A DNA stretch of 8,504 bases from Alphaproteobacteria bacterium (GTDB lineage: Bacteria; Pseudomonadota; Alphaproteobacteria; CACIAM-22H2): contig VGDA01000133.1 of NCBI GenBank assembly GCA_016869915.1, positions 1 through 8,504 of the forward strand. The letters are read 5' to 3'. The position numbers and the translations under genes are program-made. Positions 1 to 6,862 of this stretch are shown here, in pieces (the first letter of the stretch is position 1; each line of letters begins with the position of its first letter). The notes under the pieces are model-generated. The model saw only the letters and a program-made list of their open reading frames with translations. It was not told where the DNA came from and searched no databases.

Positions 1-1060
1 TGCCGGGCTGCGCTTCGAGGACATTGACGGCGTGGTCGCGTTGCCCATGCGCACGCAGCCCTCGATGATGCCCGCGGCCGCGATCGCGCATTACCTCGGC
101 ATCGCGCCCACGCATCTCGCGACGCTCGACCTCGCCGGCGCCTCCGGCGTCGCCATGGTCCAGGAGGCCGCGCAGGCGCTGCAGGCCGGCGCGTGCCGCC
201 ACGTGCTCTGCGTCTCCGGGCAGAACATGCTCTCGCACCGCTCGCGCGACGACGCGATCCGCCAGATGGCCGAGGCCGGCGCCGCGCATCCGCAGTTCGA
301 GGTCCCCTACGGGCCGCTGATCCCCTCGCTCTACGCGCTGGTCGCGCAGCGGCACATGCACGAATTCGGCACCACGCGCGCGCAGATGGCGGAGGTCGCC
401 GTCGCGATGCGCGCCCATGCCGCGCTCAACCCCGGCGCGCACAAGCGCGAGGCGATCACGGTCGAGGACGTGCTCGCCGCGCCGCCCGTGTCCTCGCCCT
501 TCGGCGTCCTCGACTGCTCGCTGGTCTCGGACGGCGCCTGCGCCGCGGTGGTGACGATGTCGGACCGCGCGCGCGACCTGCCGAGGCCGGCGGTCGAGCT
601 GCTCGGCTTCGGGCAGGGCCTGAGCCACGCGCATGTCGGCGAGGCGCGCAGCCTCGTGGAGACCGGGGCCGTGCGCTCGGGCGCGCAGGCCTTCCGCGCC
701 TCGGGCCTGCGTCCCTCCGACATCGACGTCGCGATGCTTTACGACTGCTTCACCATCACGGTGCTGGTCGAGCTCGAGGACCTTGGCTTCTGCCCCAAGG
801 GCGAAGGCGGCCGCTTCGTCGAGGGCGGGCGCATCCGCCTTGGCGGCGAATTGCCGGTGAACACCCATGGCGGCCTGCTTTCCGGAGGCCATCCGGGCCT
901 TCCCGGCGGCTTCTTCCACGTGACCGAGGCCGTGCGCCAGCTGCGCGGCGACGCCGGCGCCCGGCAGGTGCCGGACGCGCGCATCGCGCTGGTGCACGGC
1001 AATGGCGGCATCATCGGGATGCACGCGACGATGACGATGGGGCGCGCCGATGCAGCCTGA
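1..1060 (+). CDS. Thiolase-like (SCP-x/Ltp2-type) protein, 5' partial
   Basis: The reading frame is open to the left edge (AGLRFEDIDG precedes the GTG at 32), so the true start lies outside the window and that GTG is internal. About 353 residues are visible and the C-terminus is complete. The fold assignment rests on thiolase-superfamily landmarks: the AGASG loop (134-148), LDCSLVSDGA before the second half, YDCFTITVLVELEDLGFC (740-793), the HGGLLSGGHPG loop with a histidine at 890-892, and the terminal HGNGGIIG (995-1018). The usual nucleophilic Cys of ACASG is Gly (137-139), and the C-terminal Cys position appears to be His (995-997). This argues against Claisen thiolysis. Known relatives of this type, such as Ltp2, work as retro-aldolases on CoA esters together with a DUF35 protein, and a DUF35 gene follows directly with an 11 bp overlap. 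Family membership is clear; the reaction and substrate are inference. The protein is probably cytoplasmic, as no membrane segment is seen. Confidence 0.9.
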   Translation, partial: AGLRFEDIDGVVALPMRTQPSMMPAAAIAHYLGIAPTHLATLDLAGASGVAMVQEAAQALQAGACRHVLCVSGQNMLSHRSRDDAIRQMAEAGAAHPQFEVPYGPLIPSLYALVAQRHMHEFGTTRAQMAEVAVAMRAHAALNPGAHKREAITVEDVLAAPPVSSPFGVLDCSLVSDGACAAVVTMSDRARDLPRPAVELLGFGQGLSHAHVGEARSLVETGAVRSGAQAFRASGLRPSDIDVAMLYDCFTITVLVELEDLGFCPKGEGGRFVEGGRIRLGGELPVNTHGGLLSGGHPGLPGGFFHVTEAVRQLRGDAGARQVPDARIALVHGNGGIIGMHATMTMGRADAA

Positions 1061-1484
1061 GGTCCCGGCGCGCCCGCGCCCCTTCCCCGACGCGGAGACC
1101 GCGCCCTACTGGGAGGCCGCCGCGCGCGGCGAGCTGCGCGTGCAGCGCTGCTCGGCCTGCGGCACGCATCGCTTCTACCCGCGCGCGCTCTGCCCCGCAT
1201 GCCACGACGACGCGCATGAATGGGTCCGCGCCTCCGGCCGCGGCGAGGTGCATTCCTTCTCCGTCGTGCGTCGCGCGCCCAGCCCTGCCTTCGCCGCGCG
1301 CGTCCCCTACGCGATCGCGATGGTCGCGCTCGAGGAGGGCCCGCACATGCTGTCCGAGGTCGTGGGCATCGATCCCGACCGCGTCGCCATCGGGCTCGCC
1401 GTCGAGGTCGACTTCGAGGACATCGGCGAGGGCATGAGGCTGCCGGTCTTCCGGCCGCGCGGCACCCGGCCGGCCGCGCCATGA
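1050..1484 (+). CDS. DUF35 Zn-ribbon / OB-fold protein
   Basis: This is a 144-residue protein of the usual DUF35 size. An N-terminal helical part (PYWEAAARGELRVQRC) leads into a rubredoxin-like zinc ribbon with Cys34, Cys37, Cys48 and Cys51 (CSAC and CPAC pairs). An OB-fold follows from about residue 60, containing GRGEVHSFSVVRR, the PYAIAMVALEEG strand and VGIDPDRVAIGLAVEVDFE. Proteins of this family are small partners of thiolase-superfamily enzymes: they bind or stabilise the enzyme and may help seat the acyl-CoA, as the ChsH2 DUF35 domain does for Ltp2. The ATG lies inside the end of the thiolase-like gene (11 bp overlap) and the stop overlaps the next ATG (ATGA), which supports stoichiometric co-translation. 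No strong Shine-Dalgarno sequence is seen before the start, consistent with coupling. The partner role is inferred from the family and the neighbour. Confidence 0.92.
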   Translation: MQPEVPARPRPFPDAETAPYWEAAARGELRVQRCSACGTHRFYPRALCPACHDDAHEWVRASGRGEVHSFSVVRRAPSPAFAARVPYAIAMVALEEGPHMLSEVVGIDPDRVAIGLAVEVDFEDIGEGMRLPVFRPRGTRPAAP

Positions 1485-1654
1485 GCGGCAAGCCCGCCCC
1501 CGTCCCCGAGGAATGGGAGCCGCGCCTCGCCGCGGACCTCGCGGAGCTGCTCGCGGCCGCGGAAAGTCTTTCCGACGGTGGCGAGATGGCGGAACTGCCG
1601 GAAGGCTTCGCCGAGGCGCTTGCCGCGCTGGCCGCGGCGAAGGCCGGGCGATGA
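1481..1654 (+). CDS. Small acidic protein, 57 aa, coupled to the amidase gene
   Basis: A short open frame begins MSGKPAPVPEEWEPRL and ends AAAKAGR. It is joined by ATGA overlaps to the DUF35 gene before it (1481-1484) and the amidase gene after it (1651-1654). Its third codon positions are about 84% G/C (9 of 57 codons end in A or T), as expected of a real gene here. The product is rich in Ala (16) and Glu (9), with net charge about -7, and looks like two short amphipathic helices separated by SDGGEMAELP. There is no signal peptide or membrane segment. No Shine-Dalgarno sequence is visible upstream, so translation probably depends on coupling. I do not recognise the family from sequence. Position and size recall the small AtzG (DUF4089) or GatC-like partners encoded beside some amidases, but the resemblance is in context and helical character only. 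It could equally be a partner of the thiolase-like/DUF35 pair. Confidence 0.75.
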   Translation: MSGKPAPVPEEWEPRLAADLAELLAAAESLSDGGEMAELPEGFAEALAALAAAKAGR

Positions 1655-3051
1655 GCGCGGCCACGCCCGACCACGACCTCGCCACGCTGGCCGGCGCCAT
1701 CGCGCGCGGCGAGATCAGCGCCCGCGACGCCGTCCGGCGCGCGATCGCGCGCGCGCGCGCCTGGCAGCCCGCCATCAACGCCTTCGTCGCCATCGACGAG
1801 GAGCGCGCGATGCAGCGCGCCGGCGAGGCCGACCGCATGCGCGCGTCCGGCGCCGCGCTGCCGCCGCTCCATGGCGTGCCGGTCGCGATCAAGGACATGT
1901 TCGACCGCGACGGGCAGGCGCCGGGCTGCGGCGCGGGCCCCGGCAAGGCGCGCGCGGGCCTGCGCGACGCCGCGCTGGTCGAGGCACTCGCGCGCAGCGG
2001 CGCGGTCGTGGTCGGAAGCCTCAACATGACCGAGTACGCGCTCGGCCTGACCGGGCACAACGACCATGTCGGGGATTGCCGCAATCCCTGGTCGCGCGAC
2101 CGCGTGACCGGCGGCTCGTCGAGCGGGCCCGCCGCCGCGGTCGCGGCACGCATCGTCCCCGCGGCGATCGGCTCCGACACGGGCGCGTCGATCCGCATCC
2201 CGGCCGCCTGGTGCGGCGTCGCCGGCCTCAAGCCGACCCATGGCCTGGTGGACGGGCGCGGCGCGATGCCCATGAGCTTCGCGCTCGACACGATCGGGCC
2301 GCTGGCCACGACGATGCGCGGCGCGGCGATGCTGCTCGACGCCATCTCCTCGCGGTCCCGTGGCGCGCCGCATCCGGCGTGCCGCGGCGGCAGGCTCGAC
2401 GGGCTGCGCATCGGCGTGGCCCGCGCGCATTTCGGCGACGGGCTCGACCCCGGGGTCGAGCGCGCGCTGATCTCCACCATCGCGACGTTGCGCGGGCTGG
2501 GCGCGACGATCGGCGAGGCGCCGGCCGCGCAGGCCGACCTCGCGCGCAGGCTCCATCGCCTGATGATGGCGGCGGAAGCCGCGACGCTGCACGACAGGCA
2601 GCTGCGCGAGGATCCCGGGCGATTCACGGCCGAGGTGCGCTACCGGCTCGAGCTCGGCCGCCGCATACCGGCAACCGCGCATCTCTCCGCGGCGCGCGGG
2701 CGCGCACGGCTGCTGCGCGCCTACATGTCCGAGGCCTTCGCCGGCTGCGACGTCCTGCTCACCGCGCTGGTGCCGCGCCCGGCGCCGGAGATCGAGCGCA
2801 CGCGCTTCGGCGCGCCGGGCTTCGCGCCGGAGCTGCTCGCCGACATCCCGAAGCGCACCCAGCCCTTCAACTACCTGGGCCTGCCCGCCCTCGCGATGCC
2901 CTGCGGCTTCGCGGGCGGCATGCCGGTGGGCTGCCAGCTTGCCGGCCGTCCCTTCGACGAGGCGACGCTGCTCGCGGTCGGCGAGGCGCACGAGGCCGTG
3001 ACCGACTGGCATCGCCGCATGCCCGACCCGCCGACCGGAGCACCACCATGA
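1651..3051 (+). CDS. Amidase-signature family amidase
   Basis: A 466-residue amidase of usual family length, cytoplasmic by appearance. It hydrolyses a C-N amide bond through the Ser-cisSer-Lys triad. The triad is visible as Lys81 (HGVPVAIKDMF), Ser156 (TGGSSSGPAAA) and Ser180 (SDTGASIRIPA). The spacings of 75 and 24 residues equal those of fatty acid amide hydrolase (142/217/241). The downstream CGVAGLKPTHGLV and LDTIGPLATTMR blocks and the C-terminal FNYLGLPALAMPCG block are also typical. The oxyanion-side motif reads DTGAS rather than the commoner DTGGS. The ATG at 1651 was chosen because it overlaps the previous stop (ATGA) and is preceded at 7 nt by GAAGG (1639-1643). The substrate cannot be read from sequence. 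GatA of the tRNA amidotransferase is unlikely because no gatB or clear gatC accompanies it. Context suggests a catabolic amide whose acid product is handled by the neighbouring CoA enzymes (inference). Confidence 0.95.
   Translation: MSAATPDHDLATLAGAIARGEISARDAVRRAIARARAWQPAINAFVAIDEERAMQRAGEADRMRASGAALPPLHGVPVAIKDMFDRDGQAPGCGAGPGKARAGLRDAALVEALARSGAVVVGSLNMTEYALGLTGHNDHVGDCRNPWSRDRVTGGSSSGPAAAVAARIVPAAIGSDTGASIRIPAAWCGVAGLKPTHGLVDGRGAMPMSFALDTIGPLATTMRGAAMLLDAISSRSRGAPHPACRGGRLDGLRIGVARAHFGDGLDPGVERALISTIATLRGLGATIGEAPAAQADLARRLHRLMMAAEAATLHDRQLREDPGRFTAEVRYRLELGRRIPATAHLSAARGRARLLRAYMSEAFAGCDVLLTALVPRPAPEIERTRFGAPGFAPELLADIPKRTQPFNYLGLPALAMPCGFAGGMPVGCQLAGRPFDEATLLAVGEAHEAVTDWHRRMPDPPTGAPP
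3037..3040 (+). promoter_or_regulatory. Shine-Dalgarno site for the acyl-CoA synthetase gene
   Basis: GGAG lies 7 nt before the ATG at 3048, inside the end of the amidase gene. It supports that start, which also overlaps the amidase stop as ATGA. Confidence 0.6.
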
Positions 3052-5174
3052 CCGCACACTGGCTGCATCGCTTCTTCAAGCCGGGCGCGATGGCGATCGT
3101 CGGCGCGACCGAGGACCGCTCGCGCTTCGGCTTCCGCTACCTGCACAACATCCTGAACTTCGGGCGGCGCGAGCGCGTCTACCCGGTCAACCCGCGGCTC
3201 GCGACCTGCATGGGCCTGCCCTGCTTCGCGTCGATCCGCGACCTGCCCGAGACGCCCGACCATGTCGGCATCATCGTGGCGGCGGAGCGCGTGCCGGGCG
3301 TGATCGAGGATTGCGTGGCGAAGGGCGTGCCGTTCGCCACGATCTTCACCGGCGGCTTCGGCGAGATCGGCACCGACGCGGGCCGCGCCGAGCAGGAGCG
3401 CATCGTCGCGATGGCGCGCGCCGGCGGCCTTCGCCTGATGGGCCCGAACTGCAACGGCGCGATCAACTTCGTCGACCGCATCCCGATGGCGTCGACCGCG
3501 ACCGTCGGCGAGGCGCCGCGCCCCGCCGGCGACATCGGCATCGTCGGCAACTCGGGCGGGCTGCCCCAGGTCAACGTGATGTGGCGCGCCCACGAGCTGG
3601 GCCTCGGCATCAGCCACGAGGTGAGCTGCGGCAACGAGGCCGACCTCGAGATCGCCGACTTCGTCGACTTCCTCGTCCACGACCCCGACACGCGCGTGAT
3701 CCTGGTAGCCGCCGAGCGCATCAAGACCGGCGCCCGGTTCCTCGCCGCGGCGCGCGCCGCGGCCGAGGCCGCCAAGCCGATCGTCATGCTCAAGCTCGGG
3801 CGCAGCGAGGCGGGGCGCCGCGCGGCGGAGAGCCATACCGGCGCGATCGCCGGCGCGGACGCGGTCGCCGACGCGGCGCTGCGCCAGCTCGGCATCCTGC
3901 GCGTCGACGACGCGCCGGAGCTCTACGAGGCGGCGATGACGCTGCGCGACCGCCGCGTGCCGGCCGGCAACCGGGCCAGCGCGGTCTCCGTCTCCGGCGG
4001 CAACAACGCGCTGGTGGCGGATCGCGGCGCTGCCTTCGGCGTCGCCTTCGAGGACTTCGCCGAGGACACGCATGCGCGGCTCTCCGGCCTGATTCCCGGG
4101 TATATCCGCCTCGGCAACCCGGCGGACATGAGCTCCGCCGCGCTCGGCCGGCAGGACATGCAGCGCGCGATCATGGACACGATCGCCGCCGACCCGAACG
4201 TCGACTACCTGCTGCCCGTCACGACGCTGCAGAGCGGCCGCGACGTGCGCGCGGCCGCCGACATCGTGGCCTCCTGCGCCAAGCCCGCCGCGCTGCTCTG
4301 GACCGGCGGCACGAACGACGGCTCACCGCTCGCGCCGCGCGACCTGATCGCGGAGGGAATCCCGGTCTTCCGCGAGGTCGGCGCCGGGCTGCGCGCCGTC
4401 GGCGCGGCGATGCGCCATGCCGAGTTCCGCCGCCGTCGCGCCGCGCGCGCCGTGCCGCGGCGCCCGGACGGGATCGACCGCGCCGCGGCCGAGCGCCTGC
4501 TGGACGGCAGGACCGGCGCGCTGGGCGAACGCGAGACGAAGCGCCTGCTCGCCGCCTATGGCTTCCCGGTGACGCGCGAGTTCCTGGCCCGCGACGCCGA
4601 CGAAGCCGTCCGCCACGCGAACGCGATCGGCGGCAACGTGGCGCTCAAGGTCGAGGCCGAGGGCCTCGCGCACAAGACCGAGGCCGGCGGCGTGCGCCTC
4701 GGCATCGAGGGCGAGGCGCAGCTGCGCGTGGCGCATGCGGCGATGCTCGCGGAGGTCGGCGCGAAGGCGCCCGGCGCGCGCATCGACGGCGTCCTCGTCC
4801 AGGAGATGTGCGCGCCGGGCCTCGAGATCCTTCTGGGGATCGTGCGCGACGCCTCGCTCGGCCCCGCGATCGCGGTCGGCTTCGGCGGCGTGCTCGTCGA
4901 GGTGCTGGCCGACCTCGCCTGGCGCCTGCCGCCGATCTGCCACGACGAGGCGGGGGACGCGCTGCGCGAGTTGCGTGGGTACAGGCTGCTCGCCGGCGCG
5001 CGCGGCAGGCCGCCCGTGGACGAGGACGCGCTGCGCGACCTCGTCGTGCGCCTGTCCTGGCTCGCGGCGGACCTGGGCGACCGGATCGCGGAGTTGGACG
5101 TCAATCCGGTGATCCTGGGCGCGCGCGGCGAGGGCGCGCGGGTCGTCGACGGCTGGACGCGGCTCGCGACCTGA
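3048..5174 (+). CDS. ADP-forming acyl-CoA synthetase (acetate--CoA ligase family), fused alpha-beta with ATP-grasp
   Basis: A 708-residue single-chain NDP-forming acyl-CoA synthetase: acid + CoA + ATP to acyl-CoA + ADP + phosphate, through a phosphohistidine. Domain order is a CoA-binding Rossmann domain (about 5-140; FFKPGAMAIVGAT, VYPVNPR, GPNCNGAIN), succinyl-CoA-ligase-like domains (about 155-455), a basic linker (RRRRAARAVPRR, about 461-472) and a C-terminal ATP-grasp domain (about 490-708). The phosphorylated histidine is His263 in ESHTGAIAGAD. The ATP-grasp part has VALKVEAEGLAHKTEAGGV with the second conserved His542, VEVLADLAWRLPPI and the terminal ELDVNPVIL. SCGNEADLEIADF is also family-typical. 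The length and fused order match the common bacterial form. The start overlaps the amidase stop by 4 bp and has a GGAG ribosome site. The gene ends the cassette, 7 bp from the convergent gene. The acyl substrate is unknown; by context it may be the acid released by the amidase (inference). A Pat-like acetyltransferase is unlikely, as no GNAT domain is seen. Confidence 0.94.
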   Translation: MTAHWLHRFFKPGAMAIVGATEDRSRFGFRYLHNILNFGRRERVYPVNPRLATCMGLPCFASIRDLPETPDHVGIIVAAERVPGVIEDCVAKGVPFATIFTGGFGEIGTDAGRAEQERIVAMARAGGLRLMGPNCNGAINFVDRIPMASTATVGEAPRPAGDIGIVGNSGGLPQVNVMWRAHELGLGISHEVSCGNEADLEIADFVDFLVHDPDTRVILVAAERIKTGARFLAAARAAAEAAKPIVMLKLGRSEAGRRAAESHTGAIAGADAVADAALRQLGILRVDDAPELYEAAMTLRDRRVPAGNRASAVSVSGGNNALVADRGAAFGVAFEDFAEDTHARLSGLIPGYIRLGNPADMSSAALGRQDMQRAIMDTIAADPNVDYLLPVTTLQSGRDVRAAADIVASCAKPAALLWTGGTNDGSPLAPRDLIAEGIPVFREVGAGLRAVGAAMRHAEFRRRRAARAVPRRPDGIDRAAAERLLDGRTGALGERETKRLLAAYGFPVTREFLARDADEAVRHANAIGGNVALKVEAEGLAHKTEAGGVRLGIEGEAQLRVAHAAMLAEVGAKAPGARIDGVLVQEMCAPGLEILLGIVRDASLGPAIAVGFGGVLVEVLADLAWRLPPICHDEAGDALRELRGYRLLAGARGRPPVDEDALRDLVVRLSWLAADLGDRIAELDVNPVILGARGEGARVVDGWTRLAT

Positions 5175-5181
5175 GCCGCGC

Positions 5182-6795
5182 TCACTCCGCGGGGTGGAAC
5201 GAGTCGGCGCGCGCCGCCTTCCACGGGCCGGCGAAGCGGGGATCGTCCGTGCCGCGCAGGATCTCGCCGGGGCGCGAGAAGCGATAGAGGCGGTCGAAGC
5301 TCTTCACCTTGTTGGCGGCGATGCGCTGCGAGAAATGGTGCGGGCGCAGCTGCGAGGGATGCTCGAGCCCCGCGGCGGCGACCACCTCGGCGAGCGCGGC
5401 GAGCGTCGAGCGATGGAACTGCGCGACGCGCTGGGCCTTGTCCGGGACGACGAGCGCGCGCTGGCGCAGCGGGTCCTGCGTGGCGACGCCGACCGGGCAG
5501 CGATCGGTGTGGCAGCTCTGCGACTGGATGCAGCCGATCGCGAACATGAAGCCGCGCGCGGCGTTGCACCAGTCGGCGCCCAGCGCCATGGCGCGCGCGA
5601 TGTCGAAGGCGGTGACGATCTTGCCCGCCGCGCCGATGCGGATGCGGTCGCGCAGGCCGACGCCGACGAGCGCGTTGTGGACGAAGAGCAGGCCCTCGCG
5701 CAGCGGCATGCCGACATGGTCGAGGAACTCGAGCGGCGCCGCGCCGGTGCCGCCCTCGGCGCCATCGACGACGATGAAGTCCGGCGCGATGCCCGTCTCG
5801 AGCATGGCCTTGCAGATGGCCAGGAACTCCCAGCCATGGCCGACGCAGAGCTTGAAGCCGACCGGGCGCCCGCCGGAGAGGCGGCGCAGCCGCGCGATGA
5901 ACGCCATCATCTCGAGCGGGGTCGAGAAGGCGCGATGGTAGGGCGGGGAGACGCAGTCCTGGCCCATCGGCACGCCGCGCGTCGCGGCGATCTCCGCCGA
6001 GACCTTGGCCGCGGGCAGCACGCCGCCATGGCCGGGCTTGGCGCCCTGCGACAGCTTGATCTCGATCATGCGGATCTGCGGCGAGGCGACGGTCTCGAGG
6101 AAGCGCTCCTCCGAGAAGCCGCCATCGGGCGCGCGGCAGCCGAAATAGCCGCTGCCGATCTCCCAGATGATGTCGCCGCCATGCTCGCGGTGGTACGGGC
6201 TGAAGCCGCCCTCGCCGGTGTCGTGCGCGAAGCCGCCGAGCGCGGCGCCCTTGTTGAGCGCTCGGATCGCGTTCGCGCTCAGCGCGCCGAAGCTCATCGC
6301 GGAGACGTTGAAGACCGAGGCCGCGTAGGGCTGCGTGCAGTCCGGGCCGCCGACCTGGATGCGGAACGGCTCCTTCGCCGGCTCGCGCGCGACCATCGAA
6401 TGGTTCAGCCACTCGAAGCCGACCTCGTTGACGTCGAGCTGCGTGCCGAACGCGACCTTGTCGAGCTGGCGCTTGGCGCGCTGGTAGACGATCGAGCGCT
6501 TGTCGCGCGCGAAGGGCGTGCCGTCCTTGTCGCTCTCGAGGAAGTACTGGCGGATCTCCGGCCGGATCCCCTCCAGCATGAAGCGCAGATGCGCGGAGAT
6601 AGGGTAGTTGCGCAGCACGCTGTGGCGGGTCTGCAGCAGGTCGTATGTCCCGAGCGCGGCCAGCGCCGCTGCGATCGCGAAGGCGACCAGGAAACCCGGA
6701 TGCGCCGCGCTCGCCGCGAGGAAGGCGATGCTGGCGACGACGCAGGCCAGGTACGGGAGGTAGCGCGGCGCGAGGGCCGCCCTTGCGAGCTTCAT
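5182..6795 (-). CDS. Membrane-anchored FMN-binding glutamate-synthase-domain protein
   Basis: A 537-residue protein resembling only the FMN/Fe-S synthase domain of the glutamate synthase large subunit (COG0069; B. subtilis YerD is of this type). The N-terminus carries two hydrophobic segments, about 12-30 and 33-50, which probably anchor it with the catalytic domain in the cytoplasm. The synthase domain spans about 150-480: SAMSFGALSANAIRALNKGA, DTGEGGFSPYH, IEIKLSQGAKPGHGGVLPA, VVDGAEGGTGAAP, then the 3Fe-4S ligands Cys422, Cys428 and Cys433 (CIQSQSC...CPVG, spacing 6 and 5 as in GltB) followed by GVATQD. The class-II glutaminase domain and C-terminal GXGXG domain of true GltB are absent and no gltD is nearby, so ordinary glutamine-dependent glutamate synthesis is doubtful; the reaction is unknown. 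The ATG at 6795 is supported by a strong GGGAGGA site. The gene follows the haem-protein gene after 67 bp on the same strand. Confidence 0.92.
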   Translation of the reverse strand: MKLARAALAPRYLPYLACVVASIAFLAASAAHPGFLVAFAIAAALAALGTYDLLQTRHSVLRNYPISAHLRFMLEGIRPEIRQYFLESDKDGTPFARDKRSIVYQRAKRQLDKVAFGTQLDVNEVGFEWLNHSMVAREPAKEPFRIQVGGPDCTQPYAASVFNVSAMSFGALSANAIRALNKGAALGGFAHDTGEGGFSPYHREHGGDIIWEIGSGYFGCRAPDGGFSEERFLETVASPQIRMIEIKLSQGAKPGHGGVLPAAKVSAEIAATRGVPMGQDCVSPPYHRAFSTPLEMMAFIARLRRLSGGRPVGFKLCVGHGWEFLAICKAMLETGIAPDFIVVDGAEGGTGAAPLEFLDHVGMPLREGLLFVHNALVGVGLRDRIRIGAAGKIVTAFDIARAMALGADWCNAARGFMFAIGCIQSQSCHTDRCPVGVATQDPLRQRALVVPDKAQRVAQFHRSTLAALAEVVAAAGLEHPSQLRPHHFSQRIAANKVKSFDRLYRFSRPGEILRGTDDPRFAGPWKAARADSFHPAE

Positions 6796-6804
6796 GGCTT
6801 CGTT

Positions 6805-6811
6805 TCCTCCC
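6805..6811 (-). promoter_or_regulatory. Strong Shine-Dalgarno site for the glutamate-synthase-domain gene
   Basis: On the minus strand GGGAGGA lies 9 nt before the ATG at 6795. It is the best ribosome site in the window and fixes the start so that both hydrophobic N-terminal segments are included. Confidence 0.75.
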
Positions 6812-6842
6812 GTTTGCTGCCCACTCTGCCCGCGCGGTCCCG

Positions 6843-6860
6843 CCCCCGCAATGGCGGGGG
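6843..6860 (-). repeat. GC-rich hairpin in the intergenic gap (REP-like or mRNA hairpin)
   Basis: A perfect 7-bp inverted repeat, CCCCCGC (6843-6849) and GCGGGGG (6854-6860), encloses a 4-base loop. It starts 2 bases past the stop codon of the haem-protein gene and lies in the 67-bp gap before the next gene. No T-run follows on the minus strand, so it is not a classical intrinsic terminator. It may be a repetitive extragenic palindrome, or a 3' mRNA-stabilising hairpin that lets the two genes be expressed at different levels. Only one copy is visible in this window. Confidence 0.5.
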
Positions 6861-6862
6861 GA

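Noticed and set aside
32..34. GTG at 32 as the start of the thiolase-like gene
   Set aside because: The frame is open to position 2 and the codons before it (AGLRFEDIDG) match the normal thiolase N-terminal region, so the gene is cut by the window edge.
1746..1760. Alternating CG run of 15 bases that might form Z-DNA or be slippage-prone
   Set aside because: It lies in the amidase coding sequence and encodes ordinary Ala/Arg helix residues; such runs are expected at this GC content.
1651..3051. Calling the amidase gatA
   Set aside because: The triad is shared by the whole amidase-signature family; no gatB is adjacent and the neighbours are CoA-ester enzymes.
739..3057. Long minus-strand open frame opposite the thiolase-like to amidase genes
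   Set aside because: Composition is the Arg/Ala-rich pattern of an antisense shadow in high-GC DNA, with no recognisable domain; the plus-strand genes carry clear family motifs.
5182..6795. Calling this gene gltB (glutamate synthase large subunit)
   Set aside because: It is about a third of GltB length and lacks the N-terminal glutaminase and C-terminal GXGXG domains, with no gltD nearby.
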